Source: Glandiceps talaboti
Lineage: Eukaryota > Hemichordata > Enteropneusta > Spengelidae
Direction of reading: 5' to 3'
Assembly (NCBI RefSeq): GCF_964340395.1
Contig: NC_135549.1
Location: 15,787,342-15,851,341, forward strand
Length of the DNA stretch: 64,000 nucleotides
The position numbers and the translations under genes are program-made. Numbering within the stretch: position 1 is the first letter of the stretch; each line of letters begins with the position of its first letter. The notes beneath the pieces were generated by a model. The model saw only the letters and a list, made by a program, of their open reading frames with translations. It was not told the origin of the DNA and ran no database searches. Of the stretch, positions 10,328-22,680 are shown in pieces.

Positions 10328-12464
10328 TGTATAGAAACTGGCGTGTTCATTTTTAGTCTGCACTATTGCAATCATTGATATTACAGAGTGGTTCATTGGT
10401 TGTTAGTTTTGTGAACTGTGTGTGTATAATTCTTTTCTCGTGAGTTATGCGTTAGGTGTTAGGAGTAATTCGCGCTAGCCAGAGGGAGAAAGACTTAATT
10501 TTATCGGAAGCTTTTATTCGACAATTATTTGTTTTTATGTATATTATTTTTTTTGATTCGTTGATTTATTCATTTGTTTCTATTTAAAAGTATCAATCTA
10601 TCAGGCGTTAATGACGAAAACTTTCAAATCATGACAAATTAAAAAAAATATACATGAATTTACACCATTCGCGAATCGCAGGAATGGTAGTATTCAGAAC
10701 GGTTATCCAATCATTCGCAAACAAATCACGCATCACTTAAACAAGAAAATCGCTCAAATGGGCAATAACGTCATTGTCAATCGTTGTTCTCCATTCTCAA
10801 CAAAATGAACTTGATTTGTTAGGCTGAAGAAAATAATAATAAAAAGTGTACATTTTCAGTGTTATTCTTTTCTGTACTTCTTTTTCATTTTATATTTTTA
10901 AAAAATGATTGCGTATTATTACACAAAATAAGATCTTTTTTATCTTTGCAATAATTGAGAGACAAAAAGTCCACAACAAAAACCAACTATGTCATCAGCC
11001 TATATGTATATGATAGAAAAGACAAACTATTAATATAAAAGGGCATATATTAATAGATTTCTCTAGAATTGCTATCGACCCATGCCACTATAAACCACAG
11101 GAACAACAAGTTCCATTGTTGATCACATGATAGAGTACTTCAAATAAAGTCGGTTTGCCAAATAATCAAGAATTAATCAGTTGCCATCTATACTATACTA
11201 CTAAAGCAGTTATAGCGTTCTCAGTTTCAATCATGAAACGTGAACTAAACTCTGCCGAGTCAAGAACGCAAAAAAATGACAGCACTGCTGTTGTAGATAT
11301 ACCGTACTGAGAGAGATAAAACACCGCCAGTAATTATCACATTATTCCACACTACTGAGACTTGTTTATTTTCTTTGAAAATTGCCACTTTATTTATTTT
11401 CCACGCTGTATTGCACACCGCACACTTATAGTATATAACCCAACCAAGGATTTTTACTTTCCCTAGGTGTTTGCCGCCCTGCTATTTGGTTGCATTAATT
11501 CCTGAATAACAAACAGATAAGGTTATCGGCGAATTTGTCAAAATTACTCAAGTCACAACTGTATGCGTGTTATTTCAAATACATTTAATTCGGACGGAAC
11601 CAGCTTATTCACATCCGGGTTTTTTTGTAAAACAAAGCGCCAAGTAATAACAACGTCTTGAACTCTCAGGTGACTTATATGTGCTGAGGATTTATTTCTG
11701 GATAAAAACAAATAGACCCATTTGTCTGGAAGAGTCATACAAGAACATGGTCTATACAATGATATAATCCAGCATAATCCCTATGTCTCCACATAATCAA
11801 CTCAAATCCAGTGGGTTTCACTGGCTCGATTTAAAGGCATAAAAAATGATGTCATTTCACGTTGATTTTGATAAAATTATTGCATTCTTCTCCAATTCTT
11901 GTTTTGTTCTGTATTTAACTACTGGTCGGTTACTTCCTCGCTAACAAAGCCAAACTAAGATATTTTTACGCCTTCCATTATCTTTCTACCGTTGAGCAAC
12001 CAACGTTTCATTTCTATTCTTAACATGTCCTGAGTTTGCATAAAACAGATGCATATCTCTGGTTCATCATGAACCCCAGAACTCTGCCATTAATAGCATT
12101 ACTTCGAGGAAATAAACAACGAACGTAGCTATTGTTCTCGCGTCTGTCATGGCAACGGTCATGATTCCTCTGACAACTTTTTTACGAAAACTTCAGGATG
12201 AATATACCAGTGACCTCAGACAAGCGAATTTTAATTGGTGTAAAAAAGCATTTTTTTGTCTCTGTAATGATTGCCGTCTGATTTCCTTTGGCATGGAAAA
12301 ATAATAAGACATTTTTTGCCAGAGGCGTGATTCATTCAATGTGCTTCAATACCATAGCTGAAGGCTAGGTTCTTCATTGTTTTTACAATAAATTAAGAGA
12401 AAACATATTGCGATGGTGTCTAGAGTTTCTCCAGTGTGATTTTTTTCTTGTTTATCTTGTTTAG
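10328..12464. other. Unique AT-rich DNA without a supported gene
   Basis: Nothing coding is supported. Many short A/T runs occur. A half RFX-type word (TGTCATGGCAAC, about 12146-12157) is the only regulatory-looking motif I noted. Confidence 0.55.
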
Positions 12465-12552
12465 TTTAGATTTTCGCGGCATGGAGCCAATTTCCAAGAC
12501 AGAATCGTGTCTCGAAGTCGCGACAAACGCTTTCTCTCGTGTCCACTCAAAG
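12465..12552 (+). CDS. Candidate internal exon carrying a start codon
   Basis: An unusually pyrimidine-rich tract (about 12439-12462) ends at AG 12463-12464 (alternatively AG 12468-12469), a strong acceptor. The interval ends at AAAG|GTAAGC, a strong donor with GT at 12553. Inside, ATG at 12481 has G at -3 and G at +4 (ggcATGg) and reads 24 codons, starting MEPISKTESC, without a stop to the donor in phase 0. The ATG frame is also open upstream to the acceptor. Base composition is richer in G/C than the surroundings. The protein piece is not recognised and no partner exon is proven. It could be a second exon holding the start of translation after a non-coding first exon. Confidence 0.38.
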
Positions 12553-13715
12553 GTAAGCTGAACAGGGAGTTAGAAAACAGTGACGAGTGCAATGAACGTA
12601 ATACTGTTGCATTATGCAGTACATCTAAACTGAAATTTTATGTTCTACAGTACACGCTTCGTTACGCAGTTTTAAGCATGTGTAGCAAGTTGATGGGTTT
12701 GTGTGTTTTTCTGAAGTGCGGGGGCTCGTCGGTCAAGTGCTCGGATCAGGGATATGTAATATCATATGCGCCGCACGCGGTAGAAGGAAAGTGCGCGTGA
12801 CAGGGGCGTAGGTACAAGATCGACGCGACGTAGCGTCGCCAGTGCTAGCTTGGGTCACAGCCGTTCCACTGGTAACTCACTGCTTTCAAAGCGCTACCGC
12901 TGACACTTGCAAAACAAAAACTGAAATTTAGTACCAATTGGGGCTGTCATGGGGGGATAGAGAGGTTAAAAGTGGGACGCCATCAAATGATGGAACGACA
13001 TCCACCGATCGCATTGTATTTCGCGAGTCGAGACTTTTGATAGCTACTTAGGGTGGTCATTTTTCTCCACTAATGCAATTAAGAGCTTTTCTATCAATAC
13101 AAACGAAGAAAACGTCTCAGATTCCGCACAAAAGTGTTAGAAGTTTGACCTTATTCACGAGTGCCCCTAACAAGCAATCACTTTGTGCCGTAAAACTTTT
13201 GATTGAAAACCTTTGCCTCCAGAAAAAGGGAACTCAGATCACATTAAAACCCGTTCTGTGATAATTTTTCTACACCGAATCATCTATAATTAACATTGGT
13301 AAGAAAATCTCCCATAAAACAATGCGAACGGTTCTAATAAAAATCACATCTACAGTTTGACGCTTCTCAAATTATCTATCTTACTTGGCGCTGTGTAAAT
13401 CACAATTATGCGCTTGTTTGTAACTAACAAACACATCACAAAACTGTCGGTTCATCCGTGAATTTACTACCTAAACCGTGCGTGTGCTGATATTCTACCC
13501 CCGAATTTGGCGTTTTAATTGTCTCAGATTCGGCCTTGGGGTGAGTGTCTCATATTCAAAAACACCTCTCATCTCAATCGGAGCAGACACCAGCTAATGG
13601 CCGGCCAACGATATTGCTAATTCGTATGCATAATTAGAGCCACCTCTCAGTAGATAGGATTTCTAGTCGAAGTCCCATAACAACTCTACCCATGAAAGCA
13701 GACTTTGTGTCTTAG

Positions 13716-13762
13716 TCAACACTGCTGGCCTTGGTTTCCTCCCGCAAAGAAAAAAAAACGTG
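13716..13762 (+). CDS. Candidate short exon (47 nt)
   Basis: The acceptor is TTTGTGTCTTAG (AG at 13714-13715) and the donor is CGTG|GTAAGT (GT at 13763). The frame reads S-T-L-L-A-L-V-S-S-R-K-E-K-K-T, and the TAG stop in that frame lies exactly at the acceptor, as expected for a true exon border. The purine run before the donor is a simple A tract, which weakens the case. It lies about 1.2 kb after the exon candidate at 12465 on the same strand. Confidence 0.22.
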
Positions 13763-16700
13763 GTAAGTTGTCATTTATGTTTAATTTTCAAGTAGGAGTA
13801 TACTAGTATAACATATCTTTTTTTCGCGCCAAAATATATAAAGTGGGACTGATTTCCCACTTATCGAAGTGTTGTCATTTCCTTACAGGGAGTGATTCCT
13901 ACAACACTATTATCGCTAAATAGCAAATTCTGTTTAACTGGGCCATATTTCGTTTATTTTCCTCTGTCAACAACAACGTGAACCAAAATCGCTAATAATT
14001 ACGTCGTTATTAACTTCACCATCATCATACAAATCATGGCGCTACTTATAATTTCTTTAAGTAGTACTTGACTCGTTCCATTTCAAGAATGAAATTTTAC
14101 AAAAGAAAATTCAACGGGTAGTATTATTAATGATATGAAATATACAATCAGTAGTACTAATAACTTAAATTAATAAGTTATTTGACTGATAATAACGATT
14201 AATTTTCATGAGTTTTCTGGTCGATAAAAAAACAGGGATTCCAAACTTCACAATTGACAGCCCTTCTATGTACGATAATCGCACAAGAAAATAGAAAATG
14301 TGTAAAGTATTTATTACCACGGGGCGTATGAAGACATCGATCGTATATGAATAATGTAGGACAATCGGCCTCGGGATATGTGATAATATCAACATTCCAC
14401 TTGCCTTTAATTCAGTTTTTACTACGTTTCTTTCTGGTCACAAGTTATGTTCAGCACTAAGTAGCCAATGGTCTGGAGGGCAATGGTGAGAATTCTTCAT
14501 TCAGTTTGTCACCCTGACCTTTCCCAAGTCACGTGAAGAGTTATAAAAAAAAATACATATTCAAAATACTTTGACTTTACGAATCCTATGCTAAATCACA
14601 AATTTGTAGTTTAAATTACTTTGAAATAGAAATACTCATAGCTAGGGGTGTGTTTCCTACACTACTTTCCAAAAATATGTTAAGACCACTGAGCCCAAAA
14701 TGATACACAACTAGAATTCAATACAAAATTGTTATACGAGAATGTATGGAAATTGAGGGATTAATACAACTGTAAAACGCAGCATTGATTACTTCTTTTG
14801 ATAAAAGATTGGGTGCAAACTTCTCAAGGACCTGACTGAGGGAAGTGATAACCTTAAGAAAGTGGGGTAAACGTCATATTTGTTTTTTTTTAATTTAGTC
14901 ACATTAATAACTACTGGTATGGAGATTGTATATTTTAATAACGCACATGTTTTAGAATGAAAATAATTATGTTTCAAAACGTACACTGCTAGTTGTTTTT
15001 TTTAAACATATTTTTTTAGGAAATTTGTCATATTGATAGCCGATGAATTCCGAGGATTTTGTGAGTATGATATAATGTCGATTTAATTTTTTTTAGGTAA
15101 TTCAAATGTTTTTTTTAATCTTCCCAAGTACAATATTACAGTATTATAGTATGAATTGTTGACACGCTAATAACTAAACCGTAGATTTCTACAAAATGTC
15201 AGAAAATGACGTGTTTTTTCACGTCAAGGAAGCTTACTACAATCCTTGTAAACTTTCCGTAAATTTAAGCAAGATCATTAAAATTGATGCAAAATATGTT
15301 TTCACGTTTACTTTCTCTTTCATTCGGCACTTTGGTCTCGTCTTTTCGGTCCGACGAGAGCCGCACAACTAACCGTTCCTGGTCAATTGCAAGCTGTACG
15401 TTAGTAGTAATTCGCCAGTTTATTTTTTTCTTTCTCGCTATTGTTTGGCCAAAATATTCAGTACATCGGCATTCAATAGACCAGGTTGAAATCGGTAGTT
15501 ATCCGTGTAAAGTCAGCCCTTTTCTTGTAAAAGAAAAGAGACTAAGAAAAGATAGAGTGGGCTTGGATTTGCAGGGACTATTACACTGTTTAATACTGAG
15601 TGGTACAATTAAGGCCGCCTAATAAAAGAAGCCAAACAATACGGGTAAAAAGCTAATGAACTTCTGCACTATTCACTGAGCATGGCAGCTAGTTTTGCGG
15701 TCTGTTTGTCCGGAAGAAAAAACTTGGTATACAAAAGCGTATGATCTAATTAGTAGCGTGAGGATGAATAAAAGGGCGACATATAAGCCTTTCGAACCAA
15801 AAAAGGCTATATCGATGAAAATGTCCTTATACTAGAATGTAATGTTGGTTTCTAAGCTGAATACATCTTGATTGCTCCTAGATATAAAACCATACAGTTG
15901 GGTCTATATGAGACGTGTATTTTTTTTACATATACTGTTGTCTTAATACCGAATTGCCAATTACTCCAACTGCCATAAAAGAAACGAAATCGCTTACAGT
16001 TGAATATTTGCGACAGGGAGACTGAAGAGCTAGTCTAGCAGAAAGACAGGCCTCAGTGTCAAAAGTCAGACAAGCCCCCCTCACAAAAGCCACCAGCGGT
16101 GGGATGGCTTACTTCAAATTTAGAATAACAAATGAACGCCCATCTTTTTCATCCATTGTAAAGGAGTAATTCGAACAGATTTGGTGTGAAAACAGCAACT
16201 GATGGTGCAATATGGACGCCGAGACTTGTTCACTGCAAGCGCCAGCGTGAATTGGTTTAACATTTCACAATCTCTGGATAGTATATGAATAACTGAATTA
16301 CTGAATTCCTACGATTAAAGTGCAAAATTATTCCATGCCATATTCTTTATATGTTTACATGCCGTGTTCAAGTGTTTCATTGACTTGTAGTTTTACGCTG
16401 TCAGCAAAGTCAAATACCAAAGTTGATGAATAAATAGACATATAAAGAGTATGGCGCTCGTGTTTGTGAAATGGTGTTACTAGGTGCTTTTCATTTCCGC
16501 TGGATTCTTTCTCAGTTCTCAAGTGGAGTTGACTTCATTTAGTAATCTCTCACGGTGGATGAAATATGAATAATAGCATTGACTGACATGCTTTTTTTTT
16601 TTTAAATTCTGTTTCATTCAAAATGTTATTCTTAAACAACCAAACATATGATGCCTTCATTTATTAATCACACGTCAGTAACTTTTCAGCTAGTGCATTT

Positions 16701-16858
16701 TTCTGTCATCTCAGTCTGCGTACATGTAAGCTAGTCCGTGTAAAATACGCCTGAAAAAAACAAACCTGTTAGTTGCACCTTTTCTAGACGGGAGCCCGTC
16801 TCCCGTATTTCCTTGTACGTCATTTTGGTATAATGATGCGCGTCAGAGAAGATGAATT

Positions 16859-16881
16859 GCGACCGCGGGACTAGCGGTCGC
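16859..16881. other. GC-rich perfect hairpin
   Basis: GCGACCGC and GCGGTCGC are perfect 8-bp arms around a 7-base loop. About 70 bases to the left, GACGGG-AG-CCCGTC (about 16788-16801) forms another perfect dyad that overlaps ACGGGAG/CTCCCGT. Two GC-rich dyads this close are unusual for this AT-rich DNA. They could be protein-binding dyads or RNA stems; no function can be assigned. Confidence 0.45.
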
Positions 16882-19003
16882 CTACATTTGCTGTCGATTT
16901 TGTCACCACTAAATGTATCAGTGCTCAGAAAAGGGAGAGGAAGTGCAGACGTAAATTGCTGCACTTGACATATGGCATGATCAGCAGATTGGGTGTTGCG
17001 AACGCTCGTCTCGGAACAAGACTTGCCTATTAGTCGCCATATTTTAACATATACCATGATGTTCCTCTCGTCACTTCTGTCTCCGAACAGTGTTGTGTTT
17101 TATTCGCGCACATTGCTGTGTTCCATTTCAGAGACCAATTTACCGCTATGCCTACAGTGACACTGATCATTCCTTTGAATAAATCTCAGTTAAAAATAAA
17201 GAATATACAAAAAAATACTTTTAAAATCTTTGTTTAACGGGATAAATGTTTTCCAGCTTTGAGCTTTGAAAAAGTAGACGAAGAAAGCTTATTATATTTA
17301 TACTGTCAATCCACAAACCTTTAATTATATGAGTACTACATATATGATTTACGACTAACAAATTGTATGGAGACAACTTATTGTTGATTTCACATTTATA
17401 AGGCATTGTGAAATATACAGGAAAGCTTGTCAATTTCACAGCATTCTATCGATTATTTCCTAATATTGATTTGTAAATTGAATTTCCAAAGTACTCCGGA
17501 GTCTGTGGAAGGACTGGTCGAGACTAAAGGGCGTAGGATCAGGAACAGAATGTCCCACGTTGATCTACAGGCGAACGTAATTTTTTTTTTTAAATGATGA
17601 ATATTCACTCGGCATCTTTGCAAAACCAAAAACATGATACATGTAAATTTCGTGGCCAATACCTAATTAGCTTAAATGCCTACCCAAAATGCCCTCAAAA
17701 TTAACCAATGCTATGGGGAAATTAAAAAACAACAACCTAAGATCATGTGAAATACTTTCCCGCCAAATTTACCTTTTTATCAAGTGAATTATTCAGATAT
17801 ACTATGTAAGCTTCATCAACACCAAACACACATATTACAAAAATCTATATACTATTTCTAAATATTTCATAAACATTGTTTATTTGTGTGTGTTTTTTTA
17901 AGGTACACTCAGTATGGGTTTCAAATGGCGGGTCAAGAAACACAATATCAAACTTGATTAAATAGCAAGACACTATTGTGAAAACTAATCCTTGCAATGT
18001 TTTCAAAATAAAACCTAGTATTTTTTTTTGAAGGAACTATTATTAAAAGTTTCGGTCACATACCTGTACAATTATCAAGTTACCAAATATAACAGATTCT
18101 TTTTTTAAAACCAGCTGTGACGAGATAACGCGCAAAGGATTCTGAAAGGAACAATTGTTATCTCGCTATTTGACGAAAAATTAATAACGAGGCCATGATA
18201 CGTAATGAATGTCTTTATGAAATGAAACGACATTCCGGAAATTGAATTTCTTGTCAGATTAGTGTGTTGACATGGAAACGTTGAAATGTTCGTTCGAATA
18301 AACGAGATATATCGCGCCCAAAACAAGACAAAAATCTTTTCCATGGTGACTGTAAGATAACAGGGACGATACCTATCATTTCTACAAAAAACTCAATTGG
18401 CCATGTTTTGTTCGATGTCACACGGAACTCTTTCCATCGTTACAAAGATAAATTATCGTTATATTGTTTATCGTAAAAATCACAAATCACTTTCAATTTT
18501 CCATGTTCGTGCAGGAATTGTTAGCAGATCTTCTAATCTAGGTTATATTAAGTTTTCGACATCGTGTCAATTTGTCGTTTTTCAATTTTGATGACTGCTA
18601 CAGGGGTGTCAGTGACACGTGACAATCAATAATTATTCTTTCGATTTTTGGTTGAATTGAGCAAGAAAAGTTTTAGATTTCAGTTTTGGTAATAGAATCT
18701 TCGAGTTTTACGAAATGGGTTGCAAGACTTATAAGTTCAGATTCAGATTTCCCTATACTCAAATAACTTCACGCATTGAAATACAACAGAAAATATGCTC
18801 TCGCGGCCGTTAGGATCTCTCGTCGTGCTTGTTATGTCGTTTTTCGCTCCTTATATCGTTGCTATAATATTGCTGTTGGCATAATAATTATATAATTGTT
18901 GTTGCCATTGTTTTGTCGTCTTTGTCGGTTAGTTTGTTTTTGTGTACTAAATTTGGTAATATTAAACTTTCATTATAATCATAGATCGTCCAAGGAGGGT
19001 CTA

Positions 19004-19180
19004 TGTTATAATACAGTATATCTCAATACATGTTACACTGAGCCGTGAACACCATGAAACATTCCAGCAGAAGAATGATGATGAAATACTCAATATCTCA
19101 ACGTAAATACACATGACACGGTTATTACATTCAACTTCTAAATGTTTTGGGCTTTCTGTACACTGAGATACATTATAACA
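19004..19180. repeat. Imperfect inverted repeat with about 125-base spacer
   Basis: The left word TGTTATAATACAGTATATCT (19004-19023) and the reverse complement of the right segment (19157-19180: TGTTATAATG then TATCTCAGTGTACA) match with a small gap. It may be a decayed terminal inverted repeat of a tiny element or chance similarity in AT-rich DNA. Confidence 0.25.
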
Positions 19181-22129
19181 CTATGATCAACATATAACAT
19201 TGCATATCGGGTTTAATTGATTCAAGTAGATGTTATCACTTTGGACCATATTTCACACAAAATATTTTTCTCAAAAAGATTTACTCGTTTTAGCCAATTT
19301 ACCAAATTCTTTTAATCTATTGATATTATAACTTTTAGCAATGTTATAACTTTTCTTTTCTTTTTTTTTAAAGTTATCATCCGACTTCAAAATGTGTTTA
19401 AACAAATCTTAGATACACGGCATAACAAATAGGAGTAAAGTTCAAAAAGTCACCTTTGTGACATCGAAACTATAAGGCAGTCGATGCCATACTATAAATC
19501 ATGTTTGCGGGCATTCACGACTTTTAATTTCTTGTGTTCTTTGGGAAAAAAATCGCTACAATCAGTATGTCATTAACTATGATTCAAACTTGTCATTCTA
19601 GAAGTAGTCAGACCACGTGTTCAGATCTTGAAGATACGAATTAGGTATGAACTGTGCGTCAATAACAAAGAGAGCGCGTCTCCTAGCACATTTTCTCTTC
19701 TGGACAAGTCTTAGCTGTTCCTCCGCTGAGTGGTTTTGCTTGTAATATGTTCGATCACTTGGACTTTAATAACTTAAGTCTCAGATTGCGGTTTGTTGTT
19801 TTACCTCATATTTTGGGAATAGTCTCAAAAAAGACGTCGAGAGATTGTTATCTGTAAAATTAAGAACCGAAATCTCTTTCCTCAAGGCAATTCAAGCAGT
19901 TTACCTTGTTATTAAATTGCCGCTATTTACCTTGGCGAATAAGCTCTGTCTAAAATCCAAAATTAATCGATTCTTATTTCATTATAAGCCAAATCGTCGC
20001 TAAAGCCCATCCTTAAGTCGCCGTCTCACTCCGTTCTTTTAATTGCAATGTCAACGTAAACCGATTTATTATTCCCTGATTGGAAACAGTCTTTCCTTTT
20101 TATCCCTATTTTAAGATGAAGGATTGCAGTCCTTCTCCTTGTAGGTTTCATACATAATTAATCAATCAGCAAACGAGCTCTTCCTGACGTAGATATGTGT
20201 TTAATTTCTTCTTCTTCTTTTTTTGTACATTTATTATTTCTTTGTTCGGAGTTGTTAGTGGAGCAAATGGTGATGCAAACACTTTTAGACGTCCCTTCTA
20301 GTTCAAATTTAACGAATTTTCATAAAATGATTGACGAAGATATTTCTTAGCGTTACACAAAAGCTACATATGTTTCATGTAATGCACAGAATATATCACT
20401 TCTATTTAATTCTTTCAATCTTCTGTGAAATCGACAGCTACAGTAGCATGACTTATTATCGTGATAAATTGCGTGCACATGTGTTTGTGAAACCTCCATT
20501 GCATGTTTTGTTTACCAATACAATGATCACTAAGCTGGTCGCTATTTCGGAGAACTAATTATTTGATTGGACAAAAAGGGAAAATAACCCCCCAACGCGA
20601 TTTGTTTTTTTGTTGTTCAATCCTGTGTGAGATTGACTTAATCGTTAGTGCCTCAGCGATTTAAGGACAACTTTTTTTTTAAATTGAAGTGTCGCAGGCA
20701 TTGTCGGACAAAAAAGTAGGCTACCCGGATAGCCGTCTGGTATTCAACGATTACTTTGAGGTAAAAATATACCAATGACGTCACTTACTCATAAAAATAC
20801 AGTGAATTAAAAATAAATGCAACTCAAGTACGTTTAATAATAGCAGACCACGAAACGCGATTGACCAGCGAGGCCTACCAATTTGAAATAAAGAAACCGG
20901 AGTTGTGTATCAACTAAACCCAATTGGAGAGTCAGTATTTTGACCTTCTCTTGCAAGGCAGGATGTTTCGGTGATAAGGGCACGGTTTGTCCTGACCTTT
21001 CGCCTACTCTAGTTTTTTTTTATTCACTCCTGGCTGTTCAGACATTGAAGGTTGAATCGCACTGTGATTACTACCCTTCAGTGCATGCTCCTTGAGGGGG
21101 CATGGCCGTTTGAATAGGGGCACAATAACGAGCACGCGAGCTTGTTGTCATAACAATAGCCAACAAAGGAAAACATCCGCGCTTGAAGAAAATATTGTGT
21201 CCGCAAATTGGCTGTTACAAAAAGGGTTACCTCCAGCAGTGGGCTGCTTCAACTCAAGCTGGTTCACCTAGATTTAAATCTCCACCGTGGGGGGTGGGGG
21301 AAGGTGTCGTAGAGAACAGCACACATGTTTTGTGTACAACCCAAGCAATACTCGGCATGCAATACAGTTCAAATGAACGTAACGCACCAATGAGCTTGTC
21401 AGCTGACTCGATCCTTTAACGTTGAATAATGGATAAAACATGATTTTGAGATAGAATCGTTCTGTCAAAACAATCAGTCACAAATATCAATACTTGGCAA
21501 ATAAACGTAGAGAATATTTACACGCTATGCTACGAGTCACTCGGTTGTATCTATTTCGAATTGTGGTCTTAGCATTACAAGTGCGATGGCACATTGACTT
21601 CTCTTGCTTATCATATCAAGATGATTTTTTGTGTTTGTTCAAACAATTTGACCACTCCTTCGAGACCAATCGTTAAGATATCAAGCGTAAAGAAAGGCAT
21701 TCCATACAGTTATGTAAGATGACAAGAACTGTCATATCGTGTAAAACGACTGGGTGGAAAACTTTGTATTTGTTTGTCTGTTTCTTAGTCATATAAGCTT
21801 ATACACTAATTTTTATTCTATTGATTGTTGTTAGTTACGAAAATTCAAAAAAAGCCTCCAGAAATGCCCACTCTGGATAGGGATCAGCGAACGGAGTTTC
21901 TTTAAACTTTAAAATACATAACTGAAAAACTAATTTCAGTAGTTCATCGCGAATATTTGTTTTCAACAACGAAGCTAATCTTGCAGAAAGAGAAACGAAA
22001 AATTGAGATTTGAAATGAATTTCGACGCGCTTGAAAGTAGCAGTACTACAGGATTTAGTTTTTATTACTGTTTTTAATCTAACAATCAAAGCGCAAAGTA
22101 CACAAATGTCGTGAAAGGGGTTTTAGAAT

Positions 22130-22235
22130 GTGTGTATGTATGTATTAATGTATGTATGTATGTATGTATGTATGTATGTATGTATGTATGTATGTATGTA
22201 TGTATGTATTAATGTATGTATGTATGTAATGTATG

Positions 22236-22266
<31 letters not shown>

Positions 22267-22280
22267 TGTATGTATGTATG

Positions 22281-22310
<30 letters not shown>
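22130..22310 (+). repeat. (TATG)n tetranucleotide array with phase-shift junctions
   Basis: TATG/ATGT units fill about 180 bp. Two junctions read TATTAATG (near 22143 and 22207) and two read TGTAATG (near 22227 and 22263), dividing the array into blocks. The junctions recur in pairs, so blocks appear to have been duplicated as units. Long open frames on both strands are repeat artefacts. Confidence 0.95.
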
Positions 22311-22311
<1 letters not shown>

Positions 22312-22477
22312 TCGTATATATACACATATGAACAATGTATCTGTGTACATATATATCTATAAATAACGTATCTATGTACATATGCATGTATGTCTATGTA
22401 AATATGTATCAAATGTATCTGTCTATGTATATATTTATAGTGTGCTGTACATATGGACGTATGTATGTATGCATGGT

Positions 22478-22680
22478 TGTGTGTGTGTGTGTGTGTGTGT
22501 GTTTATGTGTATGTGTGTACTTGTGTTTGGACATATACGCTGTCGTTTTATGTAGTCGTGTGTATACAACAAAGTCATGTTTATTCGTATAAATCGTGTG
22601 TGTGTACATGTATGTTTGAATGTATGTGTGTGTATGAGTGTGTGCGTGCGTGCGTGCGCGCGAGCGTGTGCTTGTGAGTG
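22478..22680 (+). repeat. GT-rich imperfect microsatellite region
   Basis: A pure GT run (about 22478-22502) is followed by GT-rich sequence with TATG pieces and, near 22641-22665, GTGC and GCGC units. With the TATG array just upstream it makes about 550 bp of almost continuous G/T-rich + strand. Confidence 0.85.

Noticed and set aside
13835-13877. TATATAAAG with a TCATTT word downstream
   Set aside because: The distance to the initiator-like A is 42 bp, too long for a normal TATA promoter, and no exon signal follows.
16731-17057. 108-codon minus-strand ATG frame
   Set aside because: Lies in a locally G/C-richer patch with strong dyads; no domain, signal peptide or splice context. Length is compatible with chance.
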